64,000 bases of DNA from Saprospiraceae bacterium (GTDB lineage Bacteria > Bacteroidota > Bacteroidia > Chitinophagales > Saprospiraceae). The notes under the pieces are model-generated. The model saw only the letters and a list, made by a program, of their open reading frames with translations, had not been told where the DNA came from and made no database searches. Shown here one piece after another: positions 9,049 through 18,160 of the stretch. The first letter of the stretch is position 1. Every line of letters starts with the position of its first letter. The stretch lies in contig JAWKLJ010000001.1 of the NCBI GenBank assembly GCA_041392805.1, forward strand, positions 4,340,001-4,404,000, given 5' to 3'. Both the position numbers and the translations under genes were made by a program.

Positions 9049-10494
9049 ATGCTATTAACTATGCCTGTAACAAATTGCGCAAGCGGAACCTTAGCGCCTT
9101 ATGTTGGTAACCTGACGACCAATCAGGTCCTGCATCTTTATCGGCGGATGGGCTTTGGGGCGACGCCTAGTCAGTTGACCGCTAGCCTTGGCAGAAGTGC
9201 CTCCGACATTGTCGACCAAATCATGGATGAAGCACTGGCGCTGCCCTTGGCCACCCCGCCAATATGGGCCGAATGGACCCTCAATGATTACGATAATTTT
9301 AATGAACAACGCCAGGAACAATTTGTCAGTTGGGCCTTGGCATGGGTAAAAGATATGTTGGAGAATGGCTTTCGGGAGAAAATGGCGCTTTTTTGGCATA
9401 ATCATTTCGTTACCCGATTTGAGACCTACCAATGTCCTTCGCAGTTGTATCAATACCATAAACTTTTGCAGCAGTATGCCTTAGGTAATTTTAAAACCTT
9501 CACGTATGAAATGGGCAAAACGCCTGCGATGCTGGTTTTTCTCAATGGGGTGCAGAATACCAATATTGAACCCAATGAAAACTATGCCAGGGAGCTTTTT
9601 GAATTATTTACGCTTGGAAGAGACAATGGTTATACCCAAACTGATATCCAGGAGGCTGCCCGGGCATTAACGGGGTGGGTAGGCTATTTTGCGCCATGTG
9701 GGCCCATTGGGTTTGTGGATGTTTATCATGATAATGGTGAAAAGACCATTTTTGGGCGTACGGGCAATTGGGGTTATGAGGAATTGCATGCTATTTTATT
9801 TGAAGAAAGGGAGGATATCATTGCCAAACACATTTGCGGAAAACTCTACCAAAATTTTGTACATCCACAGCTAGATGAATCAATTGTATCGGCCTTAGCC
9901 ACAACGTTTAAAGCAAGTGGTTTTGAACTGGCTCCCGTCTTACGCCAATTATTTAAAAGCGAGCATTTTTATGATGATTATGTTGTAGGGGCGATCATGA
10001 AAAGCCCCTTGGATTGCCTAATCGGCTTTGTAAGGGAGTCGGGGTTACCCGTGAATGATGAGGTGGTGGAAGGCGTCGGGTACTTAGGTTATAACCTTGG
10101 GCACACCTTATTTAGCCCAGTTGACGTTGCGGGGTGGCCGGGGAACAGGGGATGGATCAATAGCAATACGCTTAGCGGGCGCTGGCAAGGGCTTGAATTT
10201 ATTATATTCTATACTTATGAAAACTATCCTGAATTTTTCTCACAGTTAGCTAAAAACCTAACGAATAACGCTTTTGATCCTTATTATATCGCACAGGTTT
10301 TTGCAGATTATTTTATACCAAACGGACTGTTCCAGCCAGAAATGTATGAGCGAGCAGCCACTGTCTTAAAATGGGAGGTTCCTCAAAATTATTATGATAG
10401 AGAATTGTGGAACCTGGATTGGGAAACGGCTCCTGCCCAGGTTGCGCTGATGCTTAGGCACCTGGCTCGTCTTCCCGAATTCCAAATGATGTAA
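9049..10494 (+). CDS. DUF1800 family protein
   Basis: 481 residues. Recognised by LYRRMGFGATPSQL near the N-terminus, EKMALFWHNHFVTRFETY, TPAMLVFLNGVQNTNIEPNENYARELFELFTLGRDNGYTQTDIQEAARALTGW (blocks near residues 160-210), FSPVDVAGWPGNRGWINSNT and closing LRHLARLPEFQMM. DUF1800 genes nearly always stand next to DUF1501 genes, as here (65 bp apart). Their role is not established; the pair has been proposed to work on extracellular or envelope material. No obvious signal peptide follows the chosen start. Slightly different starts cannot be excluded, since the region upstream is not clearly coding. Confidence 0.9.
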   Translation: MLLTMPVTNCASGTLAPYVGNLTTNQVLHLYRRMGFGATPSQLTASLGRSASDIVDQIMDEALALPLATPPIWAEWTLNDYDNFNEQRQEQFVSWALAWVKDMLENGFREKMALFWHNHFVTRFETYQCPSQLYQYHKLLQQYALGNFKTFTYEMGKTPAMLVFLNGVQNTNIEPNENYARELFELFTLGRDNGYTQTDIQEAARALTGWVGYFAPCGPIGFVDVYHDNGEKTIFGRTGNWGYEELHAILFEEREDIIAKHICGKLYQNFVHPQLDESIVSALATTFKASGFELAPVLRQLFKSEHFYDDYVVGAIMKSPLDCLIGFVRESGLPVNDEVVEGVGYLGYNLGHTLFSPVDVAGWPGNRGWINSNTLSGRWQGLEFIIFYTYENYPEFFSQLAKNLTNNAFDPYYIAQVFADYFIPNGLFQPEMYERAATVLKWEVPQNYYDRELWNLDWETAPAQVALMLRHLARLPEFQMM

Positions 10495-10559
10495 GATAGG
10501 TAAAAGCAAAACATGTCTCACAAAAGTCCTTAAAACCACAAATCACAAAAAAATAAACC

Positions 10560-12194
10560 ATGTGTAATCACCATAAAGAACAAAAAACAGCAGGAAGACC
10601 CGGCAGCGCTCTGGCGCATGGGTCGGCTCATGAGCAAGATCATCACCATTGGAGCCGCCGAACTTTCATGAAGAACCTTGGCATTGCGGGCAGTGTTTCG
10701 ATGCTATTGGGGCGAACACCGCTTACGGCACTCTCGGCCTCTCCTTTGGGGATGGCACTTCGCTCAACGGAGACGGATAAAATTTTAGTACTTGTTCGAT
10801 TTAAGGGAGGGAATGATGGCCTGAATATGATTATTCCTTTGTTTGATTATGGTACCTATAAAAGCTATCGCCCTACCATTGCGATCCCGGAAGACCAAAT
10901 TATTGGTTTGAATGATAGTTTTGGTATGCCCAATACGATGAATCCGCTACAAAATATGTGGGAAAGTGGCGCGATGAAGGTCGTCAATAGCGTAGGGTAT
11001 GAAAACCATAACCTTTCCCACTTCCGGTCCACGGACATATGGTCTTCCGCTAGTGACGCTAACGTATTGGATACGAGCGGATGGCTAGGCCGATTGGTGG
11101 ACCGGCAGTTTCCCGATTTTGTCTCCAACCCGCCCGAAGACCCTCAGGCCATTCAGATTGGTGGTTCGGGTACCCTCGTCTTCAATAATGAGGATGGCAC
11201 CAATATGGGCGTAGTAGTTAATGACCCTGAAGAATTGTACCAGATTGCCCAAAATGGCGAGCTATATGATGCCGTTGATGTACCTGATTGTTATTATGGT
11301 GAACAATTAAGCTTTGTCAGAACGGTGGCCAATAGCACTTTTCGCTATGCGGAAATTATTGCCCAGGCCTATGAAACGGGTACCAATTCGGTAAGTTATG
11401 GTCCCAACCTCGGGGAGCAATTGGCTTTGGTTGCGCGTCTTATAAAAGGAGGGTTAACGACCAAATTGTATATGGTCACCCTTGATGGATTTGATACCCA
11501 CGCTAACCAAAATAATTTTCATCCTTACCTGATGAATAATTTAGCCAATGCCGTTAGTGCTTTTTATGAAGATTTGGGCTCGGTCGGGATGGCGCATCGG
11601 GTTTTGGCTATGACTTTCTCTGAATTTGGGCGACGAGTTGAGCAGAATGCTTCAGGTGGCACCGATCATGGTGCAGCGGCGCCCATGTTGCTATTTGGCG
11701 AAGGCCTAAATGGGAATGGCTTTGTTGGCGCTAATCCTGATTTGCAGAACTTTGATAGTGTTGGCAACCTGAAGTACGATGTCGATTTTAGGCAAATCTA
11801 TGCTACTATTTTAGAGCAGTGGATGTGTTTAGATCCCTCAGTGGTGGATGAAGTCATGGGGCGAAGCTTTGAGCGAATGCCATCTTTGGGGCTTAATTGT
11901 CAGACCACTGTAGCCACGAGGTCCTATCAGGCAACCGTGTTAAATCATAGGGCCTTATACGACCGAGAAAGTATCGTCATTGAATATACCATTCCGGCGT
12001 CTATGCCTGTCAAAGTCCAAATTTTTGACATTTTAGGGAGGCCTGTCGAAACGCTCTTTGAGGGGTACCAAATGGCGGGAACCCACCAGCATAGTTTCCG
12101 TACCTGGAGTAGTCGATTGTCATCGGGCATTTATATCTACCATATCACTGCAGGTCGACAAGGATATAGTAATAAGATCAGGATAACTCGCTGA
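10560..12194 (+). CDS. DUF1501 family protein with Tat signal and T9SS sorting domain
   Basis: 544 residues. The N-terminus is His-rich (MCNHHKEQ, then EQDHHHW) and leads into a twin-arginine signal, SRRTFMKNLGIAG (about residues 31-43), and a hydrophobic stretch. DUF1501 is related to the alkaline phosphatase/sulfatase fold: LVRFKGGNDGLNMIIPL, YENHNLSHFRSTDIW, MVTLDGFDTHANQ and FSEFGRRVEQNASGGTDHG carry the likely metal-site residues. From about residue 465, an added domain (IEYTIPASMPVKVQIFDILG, ending SNKIRITR) is a type A T9SS sorting domain. The protein is thus probably exported folded, possibly with metal, by Tat and then delivered to the surface. Partner of the DUF1800 gene just upstream. 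Confidence 0.88.
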   Translation: MCNHHKEQKTAGRPGSALAHGSAHEQDHHHWSRRTFMKNLGIAGSVSMLLGRTPLTALSASPLGMALRSTETDKILVLVRFKGGNDGLNMIIPLFDYGTYKSYRPTIAIPEDQIIGLNDSFGMPNTMNPLQNMWESGAMKVVNSVGYENHNLSHFRSTDIWSSASDANVLDTSGWLGRLVDRQFPDFVSNPPEDPQAIQIGGSGTLVFNNEDGTNMGVVVNDPEELYQIAQNGELYDAVDVPDCYYGEQLSFVRTVANSTFRYAEIIAQAYETGTNSVSYGPNLGEQLALVARLIKGGLTTKLYMVTLDGFDTHANQNNFHPYLMNNLANAVSAFYEDLGSVGMAHRVLAMTFSEFGRRVEQNASGGTDHGAAAPMLLFGEGLNGNGFVGANPDLQNFDSVGNLKYDVDFRQIYATILEQWMCLDPSVVDEVMGRSFERMPSLGLNCQTTVATRSYQATVLNHRALYDRESIVIEYTIPASMPVKVQIFDILGRPVETLFEGYQMAGTHQHSFRTWSSRLSSGIYIYHITAGRQGYSNKIRITR

Positions 12195-12205
12195 TTTTTC
12201 CAAGA

Positions 12206-12243
12206 GATGTCGGTGAAAAACACCGACATCCGCCTGGTTTTTC
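12206..12243 (+). terminator. Hairpin terminator after the DUF1501 gene
   Basis: GATGTCGGTG (12206-12215), an AAAAA loop and CACCGACATC (12221-12230) form a perfect 10-bp stem, followed after a few bases by GGTTTTTCTGTTTT. It starts 11 bp after the stop codon. Its position inside the longest possible scpA frame argues for the later scpA start at 12312. Confidence 0.6.
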
Positions 12244-12311
12244 TGTTTTGCTGGGGAAAAATTTGCAAACGACTTTGGTTTAGGTATATCTTTACCAGCT
12301 TATTGTCACTT

Positions 12312-13085
12312 ATGAATGAAACATATACTATAAAGCTACCCCAATTCGAGGGGCCATTTGATCTGCTGCTGTTTTTTATAGAGCGGGACGAGCTGGATAT
12401 ACATGACATTCCTATCTCAAAGATAACCAATGATTTCCTTGCGTATATTCGGCAGATGGAAGCGATGAATGTCGATCTGGCCAGTGAATTCATTTTGGTA
12501 GCGGCTACCCTTTGCCGGATCAAAGCCAAGCTTCTATTGCCAAGAAAACCAGTTGACGAGGAAGGTAATGAAATCGATCCAAGAGAGGAATTGGTGAGTA
12601 GATTGTTGGAGTATAAGCGGTATAAGAGTGTATTGGAAGAGATGCGCGAACTGGAAGAGGAGCGCGCTTTGCGCAATCACAGAGGAAATACAGCAAGGGA
12701 ACTCAAGCAAATTGCTACTAAAGCACTAGTGGATGCCGAACTAGAATCTATCAATCTCTTTAAACTCCTGCGTGCATTTGAGCGGGTAATGCAAAAATTT
12801 GATGATTCTAATCCTGGTACCATCCACGAGATTGTTCAATGGGGCTTTACTATAGAAGATCAGCAAAATTACATCATGGAGAAGGTGAATACCTTTAAAA
12901 ATGTCACCTTCGGCATATTGTTTAGCGCTTGTGAAAACAGGATTCACGCCATTGTTACCTTCCTTGCTTTACTCGAATTGCTCAACATGGAAAAGGTGAG
13001 CATCGTTATTGGCGAAGGCAATAACAATTTTTGGTTGAGCCCCGTTTCGGAGGTAATTGAGGATCATCTATTTGAAGAAGAATGA
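12312..13085 (+). CDS. scpA: Segregation and condensation protein A
   Basis: 257 residues from the ATG at 12312. The frame is open back to 12207, but those 35 codons lie over a terminator hairpin and have no homology, whereas MNETYTIKLPQFEGPFDLLLFFIE is the canonical ScpA (kleisin) N-terminus. Following blocks are ELDIHDIPISKITNDFLAYI, NVDLASEFILVAATLCRIKAKLLLP and the C-terminal winged helix ending SVIVGEG-like/FWLSPVSEVIEDHLFEEE. ScpA bridges the heads of SMC and recruits ScpB for chromosome compaction and segregation in the cytoplasm. No scpB or smc is visible nearby. Confidence 0.92.
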   Translation: MNETYTIKLPQFEGPFDLLLFFIERDELDIHDIPISKITNDFLAYIRQMEAMNVDLASEFILVAATLCRIKAKLLLPRKPVDEEGNEIDPREELVSRLLEYKRYKSVLEEMRELEEERALRNHRGNTARELKQIATKALVDAELESINLFKLLRAFERVMQKFDDSNPGTIHEIVQWGFTIEDQQNYIMEKVNTFKNVTFGILFSACENRIHAIVTFLALLELLNMEKVSIVIGEGNNNFWLSPVSEVIEDHLFEEE

Positions 13086-13108
13086 CTTATTCTTTACACA
13101 ATCCTTAA

Positions 13109-14506
13109 TTATTGAACAATCATTTTTCTTGATATCCAATCATCTCCAATTAGCACCTTCACCCAGTACAACCCTGGTTTAAGGTGTCTCACATCGACTT
13201 CCGCCTGGTTGGAGCCAATATTATTTTGTAATAGGCGTCTCCCTTGGCTATCAAATAATACCATCGCTTGCATGATATGATTTGGCGTATGCAAATAAAA
13301 AGCATGATTGACAGGATTAGGGAACAAGTCGACAACGGGATTTGTATCCGGTATCGGCGCATTGGCCAGTTTGGAGTTGACAATGGCGACCCTTGCGGTA
13401 TCGCCAAGTGCATAGGTAATGGTATCGCCATTGGCATTAACCATTTTTACACGTTCAACAGCAATTTCAAAAGAAGTAACGGGTTCATTTAGTCCGCCAA
13501 TAATATCACCACTCACAATGAAATTTAGGTTGAAGATATTGCCAAAATCGCTTACTCCTGTAGTTGCCTTTCTACTTACCGCAATATCATAGCGGCCCAA
13601 TCCCCAATTGAAAAGATCGTATTCCACGGTCAGGAGTTCATTGGGATATCCCATGAAAGAATGTTGCGGCTGGGCCAAGGTAATGGCGCCAGCTTCCATC
13701 AGTTCATATGGGTAACTGAAATCCAAGGCAATTCCATGTAAGTTTTCAACGGGAAGTTCTTCGGTGCCAACCATTAGCTTGGCTGTCAGCTCAATGGAGG
13801 GCATCGTGCTATGATTCCATTGCACCACTTCGTTGGTAAACTGAAGGTAAACGGGTACTGCGCCTGGGGTAGGGGAAGGTGAATAATCAAAATCCGGCTT
13901 ATAATTTTGTAAGATAGCTTCCACATCAATCTCTTGAACGACCCCGTCCCCGTCGCAGTCAAGGTGCTTATAATTAAGCGTATTATCTATCCAATGATCC
14001 CAATCAGCGGCGGTATTGGGTGCCCATGCGATGTGGTTATCTTCAATAGGGAAGAATTCGCGTTGAGGCCCCGTTTGGCCATGCCCCAAGCCGAGATTTA
14101 ATAAGTCAAATTGATTGGCCCTCCAGTCTCTATTGGTATCGCCAGGCCAAATGCATTCATTTTGGGCGCAAAAGGCGTTGGGCGATTGCCGGAATACTTC
14201 CAAGCAGATATTGTCCGTACAGCCGTCAGCAGTTTGAATGGACAAACAGGCCTCGAATGGAACGGTGGTCGTCGTGTATAGTAAGACACCATTTTCATTG
14301 TTGTATAAGGAATTCCCGTTAATTGTCCATACGTGCGAAACGTATGTTTCTGACGTATTAAAGAACAATATATTGCTGTCATTAATAAAAGCAAAGGTGA
14401 ATTCAGCATTACAATTAGCAGAAGAAGAAGACGTAGCTAGAAGCTTGGGTATGCACATAAAAGACACCCAAAGCATAAGCAGTGGAACACGGATAGAATT
14501 TGTCAT
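13109..14506 (-). CDS. Secreted dockerin-like/EF-hand protein with T9SS sorting domain
   Basis: 465 residues. Signal peptide MTNSIRVPLLMLWVSFMCIPKLLA. Two calcium-loop segments, WPGDTNRDWRANQFDLLNLG (about 122-141) and LDCDGDGVVQEIDVEAIL (about 182-199), are dockerin type I-like. An immunoglobulin-like region rich in beta-strand follows. From about residue 385, PVVDLFPNPVNHAFYLHTPN opens a type A T9SS sorting domain, ending WISRKMIVQ. It is a surface or secreted protein of unknown function; the calcium sites suggest stability or adhesion roles. Convergent with scpA. Confidence 0.82.
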   Translation of the reverse strand: MTNSIRVPLLMLWVSFMCIPKLLATSSSSANCNAEFTFAFINDSNILFFNTSETYVSHVWTINGNSLYNNENGVLLYTTTTVPFEACLSIQTADGCTDNICLEVFRQSPNAFCAQNECIWPGDTNRDWRANQFDLLNLGLGHGQTGPQREFFPIEDNHIAWAPNTAADWDHWIDNTLNYKHLDCDGDGVVQEIDVEAILQNYKPDFDYSPSPTPGAVPVYLQFTNEVVQWNHSTMPSIELTAKLMVGTEELPVENLHGIALDFSYPYELMEAGAITLAQPQHSFMGYPNELLTVEYDLFNWGLGRYDIAVSRKATTGVSDFGNIFNLNFIVSGDIIGGLNEPVTSFEIAVERVKMVNANGDTITYALGDTARVAIVNSKLANAPIPDTNPVVDLFPNPVNHAFYLHTPNHIMQAMVLFDSQGRRLLQNNIGSNQAEVDVRHLKPGLYWVKVLIGDDWISRKMIVQ

Positions 14507-14618
14507 AGCTAATACTCCATTAAAAACAATAGCAAAATTTTGAAATTATGTTTTAAAAACAAAGAACATAAAGCTGAAAATGTGGTAAAGTATATCGCTG
14601 ATGAACTTAAATAAGTAA

Positions 14619-14652
14619 TTGATAATAAATCAATTAAAATGTATTAAATTTG
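14619..14652 (+). promoter_or_regulatory. Bacteroidetes-type promoter for the gene at 14693
   Basis: TTG at 14619-14621 and TAAATTTG at 14645-14652 match the Bacteroidetes -33 TTG / -7 TAnnTTTG pattern with 23 bp between them. It lies 40 bp before the ATG at 14693. No other evidence. Confidence 0.45.
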
Positions 14653-14692
14653 GTGTTTGTCAAATATTTATTGAGTGAAATAAAATGTACGT

Positions 14693-16138
14693 ATGTCCGG
14701 AAAAAAGATAATTAGCTTACTACAGACCTTTTCCCGTCAAGATAAAATACGTTTCCAAAAATGGCTCCAATCTCCTTTTTTTAACGAAGATCCTCAATTA
14801 CTAGCACTTTTCGATCAACTGGAGCCCATTATTAACGGTGCCTCCGAGGTGGATAAAAAGCGCTTGTGGCAAGCCGTTTTTGGTAAGTCACCCTATGAAG
14901 ATATAGCTTTACGCCGAATTTTTTCAAACCTTTTGGCGCAGGCCTATCATTTCCTTAGTATAAAGCAGTACCAATCCCACCCTTTAAGGCAAAAAATTGA
15001 CCTTTTACCTTTATTGACAGCTCCTGAATTAGCTACGCATTATGCCGGACTCGTTAGAAATATAGAGCAAAGCCTTGCACAAGGTAAAAAGGAAGAAGAT
15101 GATTTTCATTACAGTCTGTACCGATTAACCCAAAACACCCATAAAAGCAAAGAACTAACAGGGGATTTAACGGAAAGTTGCCGTCGCCTGGAGAAAGCAG
15201 ATTTTCATTTCGACCAATATTATTTCATACAAAAACTCAAGCACTATTGTGATGCACTGGGGTATCGCAATTTTATTTCCGAAGAGGTCGATATTAAACT
15301 TTTGCCAGGGATGATGCAATATTTAAAAGCGCAAGCTTTTTTTGATGATCTGCTAATAAAAGCATACTATCTGGTAACAGAAATGCTAAATTCCCCAGAA
15401 AAAGAAACTGCTTTCTTTCAACTGAAACACCTATTATTCAAAAAGTGTTCAGCATTACCTACTTCGGAGCTTAAAACGCTCTTTATTCACTTATACAACT
15501 ATTGTATTCACAAAAAGATCAATATTGGTGAAACTGGTTTTTTTAGCGAATTATTTGAAATTTACCAATTTGCCCTGGCCAACGGCATTATTTATAATGA
15601 AGAAGGCGAACTGGTGCCGCAAGATTATAAAAATATCATCACTGTTGGTCTGCATGTTGAAGCATTTGATTGGGTAGAAAACTTCATTAAAGAACAAACC
15701 CAGGATTTACCAACTGATCAGCGACAAAACGCCTTAACCTATAATTTGGCAAAGGTTTATTTCTCCAGGAAACAATATGAAAAGGTTATCACCCAGTTGC
15801 AAGAGGTGGAATATGACGATATTGTATATGCCTTGGGGAGCAAGTTGATGCTGCTTAAAACCTATTATGAACTGGATGAGTTTCTGGCGCTCGATTCTTT
15901 AATTGATAGTTTTCGCATTTATCTCCGCCGAAACAAGACCATTTCCACCCAGGTAAAGCGTCAGTATTTAAATATCCTTCGCTTTGTGAAAAAAATGTCA
16001 GCCATTGGTCCATATGACACCCATGCTTTTAAAAAGCTATACCAGCAGGCGGAAGATTGTAAAGCACTTGCAGATAAGCGCTGGATTTTGGATAAAATTA
16101 AAACCCTGGGCCGCTGGGAACCTTTAACGAACAACTAA
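14693..16138 (+). CDS. Hypothetical helical protein of Bacteroidetes type
   Basis: 481 residues, cytoplasmic, with no signal peptide or membrane segment. I do not recognise a family. It opens MSGKKIISLLQTFSRQDKIR and is rich in Lys, Gln, Tyr and Leu. Regularly spaced pairs such as YNLAKVYFSRKQYEKVITQL and LGSKLMLLKTYYELDEFLAL near 345-400 look like degenerate TPR helices. The last 15 bases overlap the end of the convergent gene. A promoter-like site lies upstream. Confidence 0.75.
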   Translation: MSGKKIISLLQTFSRQDKIRFQKWLQSPFFNEDPQLLALFDQLEPIINGASEVDKKRLWQAVFGKSPYEDIALRRIFSNLLAQAYHFLSIKQYQSHPLRQKIDLLPLLTAPELATHYAGLVRNIEQSLAQGKKEEDDFHYSLYRLTQNTHKSKELTGDLTESCRRLEKADFHFDQYYFIQKLKHYCDALGYRNFISEEVDIKLLPGMMQYLKAQAFFDDLLIKAYYLVTEMLNSPEKETAFFQLKHLLFKKCSALPTSELKTLFIHLYNYCIHKKINIGETGFFSELFEIYQFALANGIIYNEEGELVPQDYKNIITVGLHVEAFDWVENFIKEQTQDLPTDQRQNALTYNLAKVYFSRKQYEKVITQLQEVEYDDIVYALGSKLMLLKTYYELDEFLALDSLIDSFRIYLRRNKTISTQVKRQYLNILRFVKKMSAIGPYDTHAFKKLYQQAEDCKALADKRWILDKIKTLGRWEPLTNN

Positions 16139-17947
16139 AACTTTCTGTGTACTAAAATTCCTGCCTACTTGAAGTGTTAAAAAATATACGCCAAATGGAA
16201 GATCGGGTAAAGAAAGGCTTACAGTCTGGTCTTGTGGGGTTAGGTTATCCCAAAGATGCTCGAAGACCAATTGGCCCGTTGCTGTTTTGAGTTGAGCGCT
16301 TACCGGGCTAGCTTTTTCCAACCCAAAGGAAAGTTGAAGCAACTGACCATAAACGGGGTTTGGATAAACGTTAAATGTAGAAAAATCTACTACTTCTATT
16401 GGTGTTACTGCGGTTAATTCAGGTAATTCAAAGGTTTCTTCCCTCAATACACCAAATCGGTTACCACTTAATAAAATTTGCCCTTGCTCATCTCTTAAGC
16501 GATAAAATCCTTCTCCAAAATTGCAACAAAACCCATCGCCGTAATCATCATAGATACGAAGGCGATAACAACCTGGTCCGGGTAATTCAAACCTGGCAGT
16601 GATCGTTTCATGGTTAGCATAAATGCCAGGATTGTTGGTCGTCGCTACCTGTTTGCCTCCCGCACTTAAGCCAACCAATAAATTTCCTCCTTGCTCAATG
16701 ATTTCGTTAGCGTCATTCAAAATTTCCCAATAAGTCTCAAACCCGAAATTATCTGTCCTCAGCTCCAGGGTGATAGCGTTTGACTCGAAGGACGGTGAAC
16801 TTTTAAAAGGGATAAGGGCCTGGTTGTTATTGACATTATCGTCAGTAGGCAAGAGCCACACTTCTAGCTGGTTTTGGAGATTGGCAGCGGGGGCGTACCA
16901 TATACTGGGCAACTGTAGGCGTGCTTTTTCAAATGTTTTTAATTGTCCCGGCCAATCAAAATAGTGGAGAGGGCCAGCATTGACCCGATAGGAGAACCTA
17001 GCATTTTCAACCAAATCATGGCCATCGTTTCGGATGACGACCACAGGCGTTATTTCTTCTTTACAGCTGAGCTGGTCCTGAGGATAGGCTGTTAAGATAT
17101 GGAGATCCTTTTGCCTGTTTGTCGTATAAAGCGGCTGATGCCGTATGCCAGACAGTATATGCTCATGGTCCTCTGTAACAAAAGCCACTAGCCTTAAATC
17201 GGAGGGATCAATGCTGGCTCCTCGTATTTCTTCAGGTACGTAATAGGTAAAAGTATGAGAAAAAAAATCGCCAGCTTGTTTAGGGCCGACTAACATCCCC
17301 CATTGCCCTGTCACCATATCGCGCAAAACATTCGAATGAAAATAATTAAAAGCCTTGGGCGATCCAGCCTGTAAAGTACGGATGCTATCTTGAATCACTG
17401 CAATATGTAAAGCCTGGGAAGTGGCATTCACTGCCTGGGTATAGTATAATTCCACGAGAATAGTCATTTCTCTGCTATACAGATCAAAGTTGGCCTGAAC
17501 GCCAATATTGACCGGAGAAAGCTCTTCCACAACCTGTTCTACTGCTTGCTCCCATCGTTCGCGGTTGATGCCCAAGGTGCCGCTGGCGCCTTGTTCCAAG
17601 CCCCTGAAGTTTCGCCGATTGACCATCCCTACGGGATAACCGATTAAATGAGTCAACTCCAGCAAAGGTTGCCCATAAGAGGATCGCAAGTCCAGGGCAA
17701 AGGGATCCATAGGATAAGCATAATCACCCGCGTGAATATTGATGGGGATAAATTGGCTATTGAATTGGTTTTGAAGCTGCTTGGCAAACTGGTCGGCTTC
17801 GGGGCAGTATACACAATAAATACCCCTGAAATATTCCAGAACTGCCCGTTTGTTTTCTGGTTCAGTTGAGACAATGGTCTGGCTGTGGCAGGGCGTTATG
17901 ACATTATACCAGAAGAGTAGCGAAAGAAAAAAAAACTTTTTTATCAT
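16124..17947 (-). CDS. Omp28-like thioredoxin-fold secreted protein with T9SS sorting domain
   Basis: 607 residues from the ATG at 17947; an alternative GTG at 17959 adds four residues before a good signal peptide (MIKKFFFLSLLFWYNVITPCHSQ). After cleavage, RAVLEYFRGIYCVYCPEADQ has a CVYC redox-type motif, and INIHAGDYAYPMDPFALDLR and LIGYPVGMVNRRNF are typical of Omp28-like Bacteroidetes proteins. Beta-rich modules follow, including one with LRIYDDYGDGFCCNFGEG near residue 465. From about 528, VDFSTFNVYPNPVYGQLLQL starts a type A sorting domain. It is likely exported by T9SS; the substrate is unknown. Its final codons overlap the convergent gene by 15 bp. Confidence 0.85.
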   Translation of the reverse strand: MIKKFFFLSLLFWYNVITPCHSQTIVSTEPENKRAVLEYFRGIYCVYCPEADQFAKQLQNQFNSQFIPINIHAGDYAYPMDPFALDLRSSYGQPLLELTHLIGYPVGMVNRRNFRGLEQGASGTLGINRERWEQAVEQVVEELSPVNIGVQANFDLYSREMTILVELYYTQAVNATSQALHIAVIQDSIRTLQAGSPKAFNYFHSNVLRDMVTGQWGMLVGPKQAGDFFSHTFTYYVPEEIRGASIDPSDLRLVAFVTEDHEHILSGIRHQPLYTTNRQKDLHILTAYPQDQLSCKEEITPVVVIRNDGHDLVENARFSYRVNAGPLHYFDWPGQLKTFEKARLQLPSIWYAPAANLQNQLEVWLLPTDDNVNNNQALIPFKSSPSFESNAITLELRTDNFGFETYWEILNDANEIIEQGGNLLVGLSAGGKQVATTNNPGIYANHETITARFELPGPGCYRLRIYDDYGDGFCCNFGEGFYRLRDEQGQILLSGNRFGVLREETFELPELTAVTPIEVVDFSTFNVYPNPVYGQLLQLSFGLEKASPVSAQLKTATGQLVFEHLWDNLTPQDQTVSLSLPDLPFGVYFLTLQVGRNFSTQKVLVVR

Positions 17948-18160
17948 GGTTGTATCCACCCCAATTTACCGCAAAATAATACTTTGGAAGAGATAAGCAA
18001 ATGAAAAAAAGAAGGTAAATAAGTCGGTTATTGTCCTAAACAGGACATCGCTATACTTTTCAGGTAATTGACATAGACTAAATGCCAGATAATAGTCTTT
18101 TATTGAAGTATCGTTCTTTTGACTATATTAGAAGCTGGTTTTTTTTAATAACCTCATATT

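Noticed and set aside
12207..12311. Longer scpA N-terminus starting at 12207
   Set aside because: The 35 extra codons cross a terminator hairpin and are not ScpA-like; the family start is at 12312.
13189..13437. Alternative frames inside the T9SS cargo genes
   Set aside because: Shadows of genes with clear signal peptides and sorting domains on the main frame.
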